Shown here piece by piece: positions 32,023 to 40,948 of a stretch of DNA of 44,839 bases (its first letter is position 1; the number at the start of each line of letters is the position of its first letter). The notes beneath the pieces are model-generated. The model saw only the letters and a list, made by a program, of their open reading frames with translations. It was not told the DNA's origin and ran no database searches. Source of the stretch: Clostridiales bacterium (GTDB lineage: Bacteria; Bacillota; Clostridia; Saccharofermentanales; Saccharofermentanaceae); assembly GCA_017545245.1 (NCBI GenBank), contig JAFWPB010000036.1, positions 1 through 44,839 on the forward strand, read 5' to 3'. The translations under genes were made by a program, and so were the position numbers.

Positions 32023-33513
32023 ATGAAAAAGAACTACATCATTTCAACTATCATAATCGGAACCTTGATCCTTTTTGTATTCCTTCTGGGAACAGCATTC
32101 TGGACATACAATGAGGCGCAAAGCTTCATGAAGACAAAGCTACAAGAGATGCAATACGTAGACATGTTCAGGTTGACCGAGTCCAGAGAATACCTGACAG
32201 AACAGGATACGCTCTTCGGCAAATGCGCTTCGCAGTGGGAAGAATGGAACTTTATACCGAATACCGGTTTCTACGGAGTCTTGCAGATGGACGGCAAGGC
32301 CGTATACGATACCTCCTCGAATTACGGCATTGTCGCTGATTCGGAGGATAACCTGTACACTTTCGCTGAAGAGAAGATCTTCCGTTTCGAAGAGGAGTGT
32401 CCTTCTGAAACCGGCGTTTTATCCGACATTCAGATCGATTCCCGGTGTGACGATTCATTTCTCTATGGCGGAACCCTGACCTATCAGGGCAAGACTTACA
32501 AGCTCGGTGACTTTGACTATCAAGGCTCCGAAAAAGTATCTTTTGCCGATTGGACAGGCAATAAACCCATATACGCCCACATCGTGAGAGTCGATGGTGG
32601 TTGGGGAGAAAAAGAACTGGACAATGATGCGAAGGATCTTTTCTATAAACTTCAGGCTAGCCTTTCAAAAGGAGAAAAGATTATCACCCAAAAGGAAGAC
32701 CTCTGGACCTCCTACTATTTCATACTCGTCAACAATGGTTCCACAACCTATGGCGCATTGAGTCTTATCCATCCTATGAGCACCACCCTTCAAAGATTCA
32801 CGTTGGTCTATCTTATTCTTCTGATCGCTCTGGTTATTGTGGAGATTTCCTTGATCCATACCATGCGTAAGCTTTACCGAACCAGAAAGGATTTCACGGA
32901 GAGATCCAGAAGATTGACCCGAGGCGTGGCACATGCACTGAAGACTCCTCTGGCCGTTACGAAGGCATATGTGGAAAACTGGGACTATATTGATGAGTCA
33001 GAAAGACCGGAATACAAGCAGAAGATCATCCGTGAAGTGGACGAGATGACAGATCAGATCAACTCGCTTCTTGAGATCGATAAGATCGATTCCGGCAGAG
33101 TGGAACTGAATCCGGTTGAAGTGGAGCTTTCGTCGCTCATTCGTTCCGTATATAACCGTCTCCGTCCACTGGCAGAGGAAAGAGATCTGGAAGTGCTCAT
33201 GCCCGAAAAGGATGAATATGTAGTGAAGGCAGACCAGCGGCTCATGAAAATGGCTATCGGAAACTACCTGACTAATATGCTCAAGTATGCGGATAAAAAG
33301 GCTTCGGTAAAGCTCAGCCGTTCCGGCAAAAAGATCCACGTCGAGTTTACCAACGACATTTCCGGCAACAATGAAAACAAGTCAGAGAGAATAAGCAACA
33401 ACGGCATGGGACTGGAGATCAATGAGAGCATCATGAAACTCCACAACTTTGAAAGCGGCAGTATGACCGACAGCCGTAACACAACATTCTGGTTCGAGGC
33501 GAAAGAAGTATGA
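32023..33513 (+). CDS. Sensor histidine kinase
   Basis: 496 residues. Membrane segments about 8-29 and 247-271 enclose a 215-residue extracytoplasmic sensor domain. Dimerisation/phosphoacceptor box: RGVAHALKTPLAVTKAY (His about 310). The ATPase domain has an atypical N box (IGNYLTNMLKYAD) and no clear DxGxG G1 box (FTNDISGN instead), but keeps GMGLEI. This is a VanS-like pattern. The gene overlaps the response-regulator start by ATGA (33510-33513). The kinase comes first, which is the less common order. Confidence 0.85.
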   Translation: MKKNYIISTIIIGTLILFVFLLGTAFWTYNEAQSFMKTKLQEMQYVDMFRLTESREYLTEQDTLFGKCASQWEEWNFIPNTGFYGVLQMDGKAVYDTSSNYGIVADSEDNLYTFAEEKIFRFEEECPSETGVLSDIQIDSRCDDSFLYGGTLTYQGKTYKLGDFDYQGSEKVSFADWTGNKPIYAHIVRVDGGWGEKELDNDAKDLFYKLQASLSKGEKIITQKEDLWTSYYFILVNNGSTTYGALSLIHPMSTTLQRFTLVYLILLIALVIVEISLIHTMRKLYRTRKDFTERSRRLTRGVAHALKTPLAVTKAYVENWDYIDESERPEYKQKIIREVDEMTDQINSLLEIDKIDSGRVELNPVEVELSSLIRSVYNRLRPLAEERDLEVLMPEKDEYVVKADQRLMKMAIGNYLTNMLKYADKKASVKLSRSGKKIHVEFTNDISGNNENKSERISNNGMGLEINESIMKLHNFESGSMTDSRNTTFWFEAKEV

Positions 33514-34184
33514 GTAAGATCTTATTTGCAGAAGATGACCGGATCCTTCGGGATATAACCGCGAAATACCTGAGTAAGAACGGTCTGGATGTGGATGTGA
33601 CCGATAATGGAAACGAAGCCTGTCATATGGTGGAGAGAAATCACTATGACTGCATTGTGCTGGACATTATGATGCCCGGTAAAAGCGGCTGGGATGTCTG
33701 CCGGTTCATCCGAAGCAAATACGATGTTCCCGTCATCTTTCTGACCGCATTAGGCGACGAGGAGGATGTCGTCACCGGCTATGAAATCGGCGCAGACGAA
33801 TATATCACGAAGCCTTTCTCATCCAGAAGGCTGCTTCTGAAGATCAACGCTCTGATCAACCGCTACCGTGGACTTCTTGTCCAGAGCGGGAGGATCGTCA
33901 TGGACGAACTGGTGATCGAACCTGCCAGAAGACTTGTCCTTACAAACAGTAAACCTATTGCACTTGCTCCGAAAGAATATGATCTTCTGCTGTATCTCAT
34001 CGAGAATCACGACCTGGTCTTAAGCCGGGATCAGATCCTCGACCATGTCTGGGGCCTGGAATATGACGGCTATGACAGAGCGGTAGATACCCACATCAAG
34101 AAGCTCCGCGCGGCTTTAGGTCCATGCGGAGCCCATGTGGAAACGGTTATAAAAGCCGGCTATATGTGGAGATGTCAGGCGTGA
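33510..34184 (+). CDS. OmpR/PhoB-family response regulator
   Basis: 224 residues. Receiver: AEDDRILRD acidic pocket, phosphoacceptor Asp52 in VLDIMMPGKSG, Thr in FLTALG and Lys in YITKPFSSR. The C-terminal winged helix (LAPKEYDLLLYL, DHVWGLEYDGYDRAVDTHIKKLR) binds DNA. Partner of the overlapping kinase. Target unknown. The inverted repeat at 31956 is one candidate. Confidence 0.88.
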   Translation: MSKILFAEDDRILRDITAKYLSKNGLDVDVTDNGNEACHMVERNHYDCIVLDIMMPGKSGWDVCRFIRSKYDVPVIFLTALGDEEDVVTGYEIGADEYITKPFSSRRLLLKINALINRYRGLLVQSGRIVMDELVIEPARRLVLTNSKPIALAPKEYDLLLYLIENHDLVLSRDQILDHVWGLEYDGYDRAVDTHIKKLRAALGPCGAHVETVIKAGYMWRCQA

Positions 34185-34220
34185 CCGCATCAAATCCGGT
34201 GCTTCTTCCAAAGCAGTTTT

Positions 34221-35132
34221 TCACTTCTTGACACCACGGATCGTCACTGCGGTAAGGAAATGCTTCTGGACAAACGGATAGAGAATGGCCACAGGAACTA
34301 TCGTCAAGAGTGATACAACCGCCACAACCCCGCCACGGCTAGGCATAGCGGACTGAGACGAATTCGTAGAAGTGGCTCCTATCGTATATGACGAGGATAA
34401 AAGTTTCATCAATTCAAACTGTAATGTCGAGTACTCCTGACTCATCCGATTGAAAATGAAAGCGTCAAACCAGGAATTCCAATGGTTTACGGCAGTAAAG
34501 AGTGCGACTGCGGCATAGACCGGTTTACAAAGGGGACAGACAATGCTCCAGAAGATCCGCAAATATCCTGCGCCATCCAGCTGTGCAGATTCCTCCTGGG
34601 AGTCCGGAATCGTCTCCATGTACGATCTCATGATAAGCACGTGAACCACACATACCATTCCCGGGATAATATATACCCAGAAGCTCTGTATCAGATGGAG
34701 CTTTCTATACAGGACCAAAGTGGGGACCAATCCGCACGATAAGAACTTCGTGAAAACCCAAAACCGGGAAAGTTCTGTCCGGAACATGAACTTTTTCCGG
34801 CTAAGGATATAGGAAAGAAGCGCGCAGGCAAGCACAGAAGTCAGCGTGCCGAGAACTGTTCTGCTGACACTAACGAAGAGTGCCTTCCGGTAGTTCATGT
34901 TCTTAAACAGCACCAATTCCCAGTTTTTAAGGTTGATGGAACTTGGAATCAATTTAAGAGCAAATGTTCTATCTGTTATAGAAGTATAAGTATCGCTAAA
35001 GGATAACGAAACAAGGCGAAGGACCGGGTACAAGGCAACGATCGAAGCAAATATAAGGACCGTCCATGTAAATATCTTAAAACACCGCTCAGAAGCAGGC
35101 ATCGGTTTTTTGTACAGATCATACTCTTCCAT
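34221..35132 (-). CDS. Orphan sugar-type ABC transporter permease (CUT1, MalG/LplC-like)
   Basis: 303 residues from ATG 35132, chosen for AGGGGAAAG upstream. Six membrane segments and the EAA loop SAQLDGAGYLRIFWSIVCPLCKP. No companion permease, binding protein or ATPase is in the window. CUT1 permeases work as heterodimers, so this is probably part of an operon lost or lying elsewhere. Lies between the two two-component systems. Confidence 0.82.
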   Translation of the reverse strand: MEEYDLYKKPMPASERCFKIFTWTVLIFASIVALYPVLRLVSLSFSDTYTSITDRTFALKLIPSSINLKNWELVLFKNMNYRKALFVSVSRTVLGTLTSVLACALLSYILSRKKFMFRTELSRFWVFTKFLSCGLVPTLVLYRKLHLIQSFWVYIIPGMVCVVHVLIMRSYMETIPDSQEESAQLDGAGYLRIFWSIVCPLCKPVYAAVALFTAVNHWNSWFDAFIFNRMSQEYSTLQFELMKLLSSSYTIGATSTNSSQSAMPSRGGVVAVVSLLTIVPVAILYPFVQKHFLTAVTIRGVKK

Positions 35133-35319
35133 GTTTCTTTCCCCTCGGATCACCAGAGTTTATATACATTAGACAGCTATCCAAAAGTTTCGTTACATAA
35201 GAAATCATAAAAAACATGATATTTTACAAATCTCGTACATTTACAATATGATTCTAGGACAACCAGGAAGTATTATCAACTTGCTAGCAACAAGTACAAC
35301 CGATCTGGAGGAATGCAAT

Positions 35320-36192
35320 ATGGCACGAATTAAAAAACTATCAGCAGGACTTACTGTCATCTCCCTGCTATTTACAAGTTTCACTTTGACCGCCTGCAAT
35401 AAAAAAGTATCCGGAACATTTGCAAACTTAGAAGCAAGCCAAAGCACCAACATGCAAACGACCGAAGAAACAACAGCAGCGACATCACGTCAATCTGACC
35501 CGACTTCCAACCTAAATCCGGTCACCACACAAGATCCACTTTCCGGAAATCCACAGTCACTGGACAAAGATGCTCTTTTCAATTATTTCGAGGATGTGGA
35601 TGATTCAGTAATAAAACAAGTAGAAATGCTTTGTAAGCCGCAAATCGGTGGCGATGACGGAGTTGTCTACAGCAACGAAAAAGATCTGTATGTGAGGCTC
35701 TCGCCCGAAAGCCAAAAACTTGTCGACATAAAAGATATCCGGTTCATCTCTTCATCTGTTTCTTACGAGGAAGAAATAGATCTATCACAAATAGAGGATC
35801 CGGACTTTCAAAAAGCCTTGGCTCCTTATATCAAAGATGGATACAGTATATCAAGTAAGGTTTCTGAGGATAGTATGACCTATAACGGCGAACGCCTTGT
35901 TGGAGATCTCTATTTTAATACCGGATATCATATTAACGGATCAGACGGAAACGAAGACCATCACGGGTTTTTGGTTAAGATCACAGACGAGCTTTTTCAA
36001 ACATACATTTTCACATTAAGTCAAAAAGCATCGTATGAATCTTCTATGGGATACAATTTTGATGTGACCAAAAAAGATGATGTCTACAAGGTCGAGATCA
36101 CCGGTCAGGAAACGAACAATATTGAAATCGAATATGATACTTCTTCTGATATAATGACATATATCATTAAAATCGATTTTTCTGATGACTAA
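35320..36192 (+). CDS. Lipoprotein of unknown function, first gene of a two-component operon
   Basis: 290 residues from ATG 35320, with GGAGG 8 bases upstream. An earlier in-frame ATG (35248) has no site and would precede the signal peptide. Lipobox LTAC (Cys about 24). A Thr/Ser/Gln-rich linker (about 40-80) precedes a soluble domain (DALFNYFEDVDDSVIKQ, DGYSISSKVSEDS, HHGFLVKITDELFQTYIF). Not recognised. It is 26 bases from the response regulator and may be a sensory partner or target of that system. Confidence 0.68.
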   Translation: MARIKKLSAGLTVISLLFTSFTLTACNKKVSGTFANLEASQSTNMQTTEETTAATSRQSDPTSNLNPVTTQDPLSGNPQSLDKDALFNYFEDVDDSVIKQVEMLCKPQIGGDDGVVYSNEKDLYVRLSPESQKLVDIKDIRFISSSVSYEEEIDLSQIEDPDFQKALAPYIKDGYSISSKVSEDSMTYNGERLVGDLYFNTGYHINGSDGNEDHHGFLVKITDELFQTYIFTLSQKASYESSMGYNFDVTKKDDVYKVEITGQETNNIEIEYDTSSDIMTYIIKIDFSDD

Positions 36193-36218
36193 CTGCCTGG
36201 CGAGATAAGGGAAAAGAT

Positions 36219-36881
36219 ATGCACAAGATCCTGATTATTGAAGATGACAATGCTATTTCCAACCTGATAAGGTCTGCCCTCACCAGGGAAGGATATTCCT
36301 GTGAGATTGCTGAAGATGGCCTGATCGGCGAGCAGATGTTTGATTCTAAACATTGGGATCTTGTACTCCTTGATCTCATGCTTCCTGGAACAAGCGGATT
36401 TGAACTCATTGACTATATCAAGCCTTCGAAAACACCTGTCATCATTATTTCTGCCATGAACCAGACAGGAGATAAGATACGTGGTTTGAAAATGGGAGCA
36501 GATGATTATATCGGAAAACCTTTCCAGATCGGCGAACTTCTGGCCCGCGTCGAGGCCCTCTTAAGAAGGACTTCTCCGGCGGAAAACATCTTTACTTACC
36601 TGGATATCGAAGTGAATCTAGACTCCAGGACCGTGACCAAAGCCGGTAACCCACTGACATTAACCGTCAAAGAATTCGATCTTCTGGAAGCCTTTATCAG
36701 AAATAAAAACATTGCCATTTCCAGAAGCAGTCTATACGAGATGGTCTGGAATGAGCCGATCATGGGCGATACCAGAACCGTCGATAACCACGTAAGCAGT
36801 CTTCGGAAAAAGCTCGGTTACGATGGCCTGATCCAGACGGTTCACGGCATCGGCTACAGAATGGATGCGATACGATCATGA
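36219..36881 (+). CDS. OmpR/PhoB-family response regulator
   Basis: 220 residues. IIEDDNAISN, phosphoacceptor Asp52 in LLDLMLPGTSG, IISAMN, YIGKPFQIGE. The C-terminal winged helix has TVKEFDLLEAF and TRTVDNHVSSLRKKLG. Overlaps the following kinase by ATGA (36878-36881). Confidence 0.88.
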   Translation: MHKILIIEDDNAISNLIRSALTREGYSCEIAEDGLIGEQMFDSKHWDLVLLDLMLPGTSGFELIDYIKPSKTPVIIISAMNQTGDKIRGLKMGADDYIGKPFQIGELLARVEALLRRTSPAENIFTYLDIEVNLDSRTVTKAGNPLTLTVKEFDLLEAFIRNKNIAISRSSLYEMVWNEPIMGDTRTVDNHVSSLRKKLGYDGLIQTVHGIGYRMDAIRS

Positions 36882-38251
36882 AACTATCCACCAAACTCTT
36901 CTTAGGTATATTTAGCGTCATTGCTTTCACCATTCTTATCTTCGGGTATTTCATATTGTTTGTCGATTTCGATAAGAATCTGAATTATCAGATAGATAAT
37001 GGTACGAGAGAGTTTCAGGGCAGCAGTCAGATCATCTCACAATACTACAACGCCTTGAACGAAAATCTCGATCACGGAAACGCCATAGCTCTTGCCGCTT
37101 ATTATTCCGACAAAGCAAACACAGATCACATCAATCTATATACATATACCAAAGAACCGGTATTTACTGGCATCACCTATACTCTTCCGCAAGACTTTCT
37201 TGATCACACAGAGAGTAACCGGTACAAAAGCATTACTGTTGATGGTCGAAAGATCATCGTCTTCACTGGCGTTATTACTGTAGGAAATAGTCAGTACATC
37301 CTTCAGACTTTGAAGGATGTAACCGATGTTTACAACAATGCCGACAGCCTGAGAAACAGTTTCATCATCATACTCATCTCTTCCCTTGCAATAAGCTTTG
37401 TCATAGCCTTTGTGTTTTCCAGAATTATATCTTCCCGAGTTGAGCATGTCCGAAAAACAAGCGAAGCTATGGCTTCAGGAGATTACAAAAAACGCATAAC
37501 GATCAAAACAAAAGACGAGTTCGCCGACATGGCCGAGTCTTACAACAAAATGGCGGACACCATTGAAGAAAAGATTTCTGAACTTGAAGATTCCGTGCAA
37601 AAAAGAGATGACTTCATCGCTGCTTTTTCACACGAAATGAAAACACCCTTAACAAGTATCATAGGTTATGCGGACATGATCTATCACAACAACGCATGTG
37701 ACAAGGACACCAAGGAAGCCGCGAACTACATCTTGAACGAAGGGCTAAGACTTGAAAAACTCTCCTTCAATCTTCTGAATCTTATCACCATGGATAACAC
37801 CGGGATCAACAAAGAAAGTATCCCGACAGAAGAGCTTTTTGATGATCTTAGTAACGTGTATAAGTCGATCAATCAGGACATTACTCTCACGTACAACTAT
37901 GACAAAACATACATTAATATAGAGTACGATCTGATCAAGACGGTATTAACAAACCTGATCGATAACGCCCTGAAGTCAAATACAGACCGGATAGAAATAT
38001 CCGGAAAAGAAACCAACAAAGGATACACTTTCCAAGTCAAAGATCATGGTATGGGAATACCTGAAGAAGACTTAAAGAGAGTCACTGAAGCTTTCTATAT
38101 GGTGGACAAATCAAGATCCCGAAAAGCTCACGGTGCAGGTCTTGGTCTTGCCTTATGCGACAGGATCGTCAAACTCCATGGTTCTCAACTTGATATTCAG
38201 AGCAAGCCAAACGAAGGCACTACCGTGCAGTTTACAATTGCAAAAGATTGA
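36878..38251 (+). CDS. Sensor histidine kinase (HAMP-containing)
   Basis: 457 residues. Membrane segments about 8-30 and 162-184, extracytoplasmic domain between them, then HAMP (SRVEHVRKTSEAMASGDYKK, about 187-240). The phosphoacceptor box FSHEMKTPLTSIIGY, N box NLIDNALKS, G1 DHGMGIP, F box FYMVDKSRSR and G2 GAGLGLAL are all intact. Unlike the kinase at 32023 it looks fully active. It forms an operon with the response regulator and lipoprotein. Confidence 0.88.
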   Translation: MKLSTKLFLGIFSVIAFTILIFGYFILFVDFDKNLNYQIDNGTREFQGSSQIISQYYNALNENLDHGNAIALAAYYSDKANTDHINLYTYTKEPVFTGITYTLPQDFLDHTESNRYKSITVDGRKIIVFTGVITVGNSQYILQTLKDVTDVYNNADSLRNSFIIILISSLAISFVIAFVFSRIISSRVEHVRKTSEAMASGDYKKRITIKTKDEFADMAESYNKMADTIEEKISELEDSVQKRDDFIAAFSHEMKTPLTSIIGYADMIYHNNACDKDTKEAANYILNEGLRLEKLSFNLLNLITMDNTGINKESIPTEELFDDLSNVYKSINQDITLTYNYDKTYINIEYDLIKTVLTNLIDNALKSNTDRIEISGKETNKGYTFQVKDHGMGIPEEDLKRVTEAFYMVDKSRSRKAHGAGLGLALCDRIVKLHGSQLDIQSKPNEGTTVQFTIAKD

Positions 38252-38284
38252 TCAGGCTCAAAATGCCAGGCCTCCTCCGGTACT

Positions 38285-39337
38285 TCAACCCAAAATGTAG
38301 ATCTTGGAAGTGTCTTTATCCTTCAGATATTCGTCGATTCCCTTCTTCACGATGAACTCTCGGTCCTCCTTCGTGATCGGAACGAGCCAGAGCAGGTTGA
38401 CTTTCTCCCCCATAAAATCGTCGTATGACGGCGAATCCGTATTCTTAAGAAGCCTGTCATTCAGGAACAGAAGGTAATCCAAACCTTTGATATTCCTAAA
38501 CGGGATCGTGTGCCCATGTCCGAAGAACGTCAGTTCCGCCCAGGGGTAGGAAGCCAGCGAGGACATCGTGGAAAAGAACGGTTTCAGGAGTGTTTCATAT
38601 TTCTCGTTGCATGCGAAACCCAGTTCCATCCTGCGGAAATCTCTGTATTCGTCCTGATAAACCATCTCAACTTTCGGCATCGGGATCATACTCACGCCCA
38701 GCGTAATTCCGTACAACGTGTTTCCCTTTCTGCCCTGCACCAGTGCTTTTGGCGGAAAATGACCGCCATCGATTGCATAATACTTCTCTTCCTTACCGAA
38801 GAGCTTATTCAGCGCCGCAATATGGAAACTCTGTACCTTGCCCCAGAAATCTTCGTCATCGAAGAAAGACCAGAACTCTCTGCTCTTCTTCACGTCGTTT
38901 TCCAATTTGGCATAGGCTTGCTTCATTTCCCATGCAAAAGGACCCGTTCCTTTCGCGAAAGCGGAGTATCCGTAGAAGCCGTTCATTCCACTAAAACAAG
39001 GAATCATCGCGATGATCTTCTCACCCGACAGAAGCGCTGCCGCATCGCCTTCTTCCATCCACTCGATGGACAACGATTCCGGATCCAGTTCCATACCCGC
39101 CGGGTCGTGATCCACAAATTCCGCCGGCATACAAGGCGCTTCGCCTTCCACGGCAAAAGCTTCCTTCACAGTCTTCGGTGCTTTTACTCTGTTGCAGATC
39201 CAGCAGCTACGCATCTGCGGAGAATCGCTTTGGGGATTGATCCACAGATAAAAATAGTAGTTCTTCTCGCTCTTTTCAACGACCGCTTGAATCTCTGTCA
39301 CCGGCGACCACTCTTCAATCAAAACTTCCGGTTCCAT
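38285..39337 (-). CDS. Suppressor-of-fused-like domain protein
   Basis: 350 residues. Soluble. The C-terminal half has MELGFACNEKYETLLKPF, YPWAELTFFGHGHTIPF, LLFLNDRL and NLLWLVPITKEDREFIVKKG. The last pattern (wLVPIt-x-x-E-x-x-F-x-x-x-xG) is the end of bacterial SUFU-like domains, often found with toxin-immunity or housekeeping genes. The N-terminal half has several Trp/Cys residues (SCWICNRVKAPKT). The ATG lies 19 bases inside the flavoprotein gene. Assignment moderate. Confidence 0.5.
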   Translation of the reverse strand: MEPEVLIEEWSPVTEIQAVVEKSEKNYYFYLWINPQSDSPQMRSCWICNRVKAPKTVKEAFAVEGEAPCMPAEFVDHDPAGMELDPESLSIEWMEEGDAAALLSGEKIIAMIPCFSGMNGFYGYSAFAKGTGPFAWEMKQAYAKLENDVKKSREFWSFFDDEDFWGKVQSFHIAALNKLFGKEEKYYAIDGGHFPPKALVQGRKGNTLYGITLGVSMIPMPKVEMVYQDEYRDFRRMELGFACNEKYETLLKPFFSTMSSLASYPWAELTFFGHGHTIPFRNIKGLDYLLFLNDRLLKNTDSPSYDDFMGEKVNLLWLVPITKEDREFIVKKGIDEYLKDKDTSKIYILG

Positions 39338-39963
39338 AGTGTCCTCCCCATTTCATATGCTTTTTTCCGTTCTTGCGGAAACACAGTTTCACGGCGCTGT
39401 TTTTTCCGCTCCGGGTCAAACATCGACCATTCCCAATCAAGCTTGCTGTAGTCTGCAAGCTGCAATGTCTCACCGCTGACCAGTACTTCGCACGGTCCGA
39501 CAAAAGCACTGAATGTCTGCTTGTAGCTATTCAGCAGATCCAGATACATCGTGTCCGGAGCGTTGCTCGTCATGATGAAAAGCACCGGTATTTCTTTCTC
39601 CTTGCAGCAAGGATTCTCCCGGTTATAGGTTAGATTCTGGAAGATCAGTCTTTCGTAGAGCGCCCGGAAAGAAGCGGTGACATTCGAAAGATAATTCGGA
39701 GATCCGATGATCAGACCGTCCGACTCCCTGATCGCATCAAGTACCGGAGTGAGTCCGTCGTTGCATACGCAATGTCCCTTGAACTTTTCTTTCTTACATC
39801 CAAAGCAGGAAATACAACCCGTATATTTTTCCAGATGAAAAAGATCAAATCGAATGATCTCCGCACCTTCACTCGCCGCTCCATCTGCCGCCTCCGACAA
39901 CAGAATATCCGTATTCCATCCCGCACGCGGCCCTGCATTTACCACTACGATTTTCTTACTCAT
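39319..39963 (-). CDS. Flavodoxin-like NAD(P)H-dependent FMN oxidoreductase with a Cys cluster
   Basis: 214 residues. FMN-binding flavodoxin fold: IVVVNAGPRAGWNTDILL phosphate-binding loop, ESDGLIIGSPNYLSNVTASFRALYERL. Cysteines in CISCFGCKKEKFKGHCVC (about 50-67) match the CxxCxxC-type motif of iron-sulfur flavoproteins and related reductases. An electron-transfer role is likely. Partner not evident. Confidence 0.78.
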   Translation of the reverse strand: MSKKIVVVNAGPRAGWNTDILLSEAADGAASEGAEIIRFDLFHLEKYTGCISCFGCKKEKFKGHCVCNDGLTPVLDAIRESDGLIIGSPNYLSNVTASFRALYERLIFQNLTYNRENPCCKEKEIPVLFIMTSNAPDTMYLDLLNSYKQTFSAFVGPCEVLVSGETLQLADYSKLDWEWSMFDPERKKQRRETVFPQERKKAYEMGRTLWNRKF

Positions 39964-40114
39964 ATTACGCTCCTCATCTCGGTTCAGTCTTGTTTGAATT
40001 TAAGTATATATTATCAGCATATCACATCAGAGATCGTTCTTGATAAAATGAGTAAAGATCCGTGAAAGATTCAATACGGCAGGCCTTATGTTTCTGTCCT
40101 TATGTCGCAGTTCT
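39964..40114. other. Intergenic region before the flavoprotein gene
   Basis: Upstream of the flavoprotein and downstream of the HD-hydrolase gene, both on the minus strand. A/T-rich, with a plausible promoter for the flavoprotein. No convincing hairpin or operator found. Confidence 0.3.
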
Positions 40115-40771
40115 TCAGATTAGCTGCTGCTCATTGATGATCAATTTGAACTGAAGTCCCAGCGTCTCCGCTGCTTTACGGCACAGCACCATTCGCTGCA
40201 AAAAGATCTCGAAATAGTCCATTACGGAGCTATAGTGTGTATCGACCGCGAGTTTCAGCTTGATGATCGTATGCGCCTCATTGATCTTCAGTTCAGACTT
40301 GGTGACTGAATAGTTGACGCGGTCATGAATATCAAAGGAGGACTTGTCCTGATTACGGACACGGTTACGTCGCACATCGCTCTTATCCGCGAGGATAATC
40401 GCTGCGGCAAGAGAGCTTACGGGAACACCCGTTCCTTCATCGTGATTTCCTATCGCCGTGACGATCATGCCGATCTCCTCCGGCGGGAATCCCATCTCAT
40501 TTAAGAGCCGGAAAGCAATCAGCGCGCCCGACTGGCTGTGATCCACCCGGTTCACCAGATTACCGATGTCATGGAGATACCCTGCAATTTTGACCAGTTC
40601 CACTGTTCTCTTCGGATATCCCAGCGTCTCCAGAATATAGCCGGCCGTCTCCGCCACGAGCGTCACGTGGGCAAACCCGTGTTCGGTATACCCGAGCGCA
40701 TCCAGCGACTCATTGGCCTGCTTGATATATATTTTGATTACTTCGTTATTCTTAATCTCTTCGTAAGTCAT
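40115..40771 (-). CDS. HD-domain phosphohydrolase
   Basis: 218 residues. Metal-binding pattern H...HD...H...D: HGFAHVTLVAETAG, GYLHDIGNLVNRVDHSQSG, GNHDEGTG and ILADKSDVRRNRVR. The C-terminus carries INEAHTIIKLKLAVDTH, as in clostridial HD proteins of the YedJ/metal-dependent group. Substrate unknown (nucleotide or phosphoester). Confidence 0.8.
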   Translation of the reverse strand: MTYEEIKNNEVIKIYIKQANESLDALGYTEHGFAHVTLVAETAGYILETLGYPKRTVELVKIAGYLHDIGNLVNRVDHSQSGALIAFRLLNEMGFPPEEIGMIVTAIGNHDEGTGVPVSSLAAAIILADKSDVRRNRVRNQDKSSFDIHDRVNYSVTKSELKINEAHTIIKLKLAVDTHYSSVMDYFEIFLQRMVLCRKAAETLGLQFKLIINEQQLI

Positions 40772-40799
40772 ATTAATTATCCTATGTATAAGTATTTTT

Positions 40800-40816
40800 G
40801 TTCAGATTTTCTGAAC
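40800..40816. promoter_or_regulatory. Perfect inverted repeat in the divergent HD / acyltransferase promoter region
   Basis: GTTCAGA-TTT-TCTGAAC. It lies 29 bases before the HD gene, near where its -35 would be, and about 130 bases before the large acyltransferase gene. A candidate repressor operator. Confidence 0.45.
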
Positions 40817-40948
40817 ATGCCTCCATTATATCATGCCGTAAAAAACTCGCCGCAAAGCACTGAAATTTCGGCACTCTACCAACAGTCGGTTGCTTAATCA
40901 AGCCAAAACTGATACGTTTAAACTAGAAAATTATCAGGGAGGCACCTT

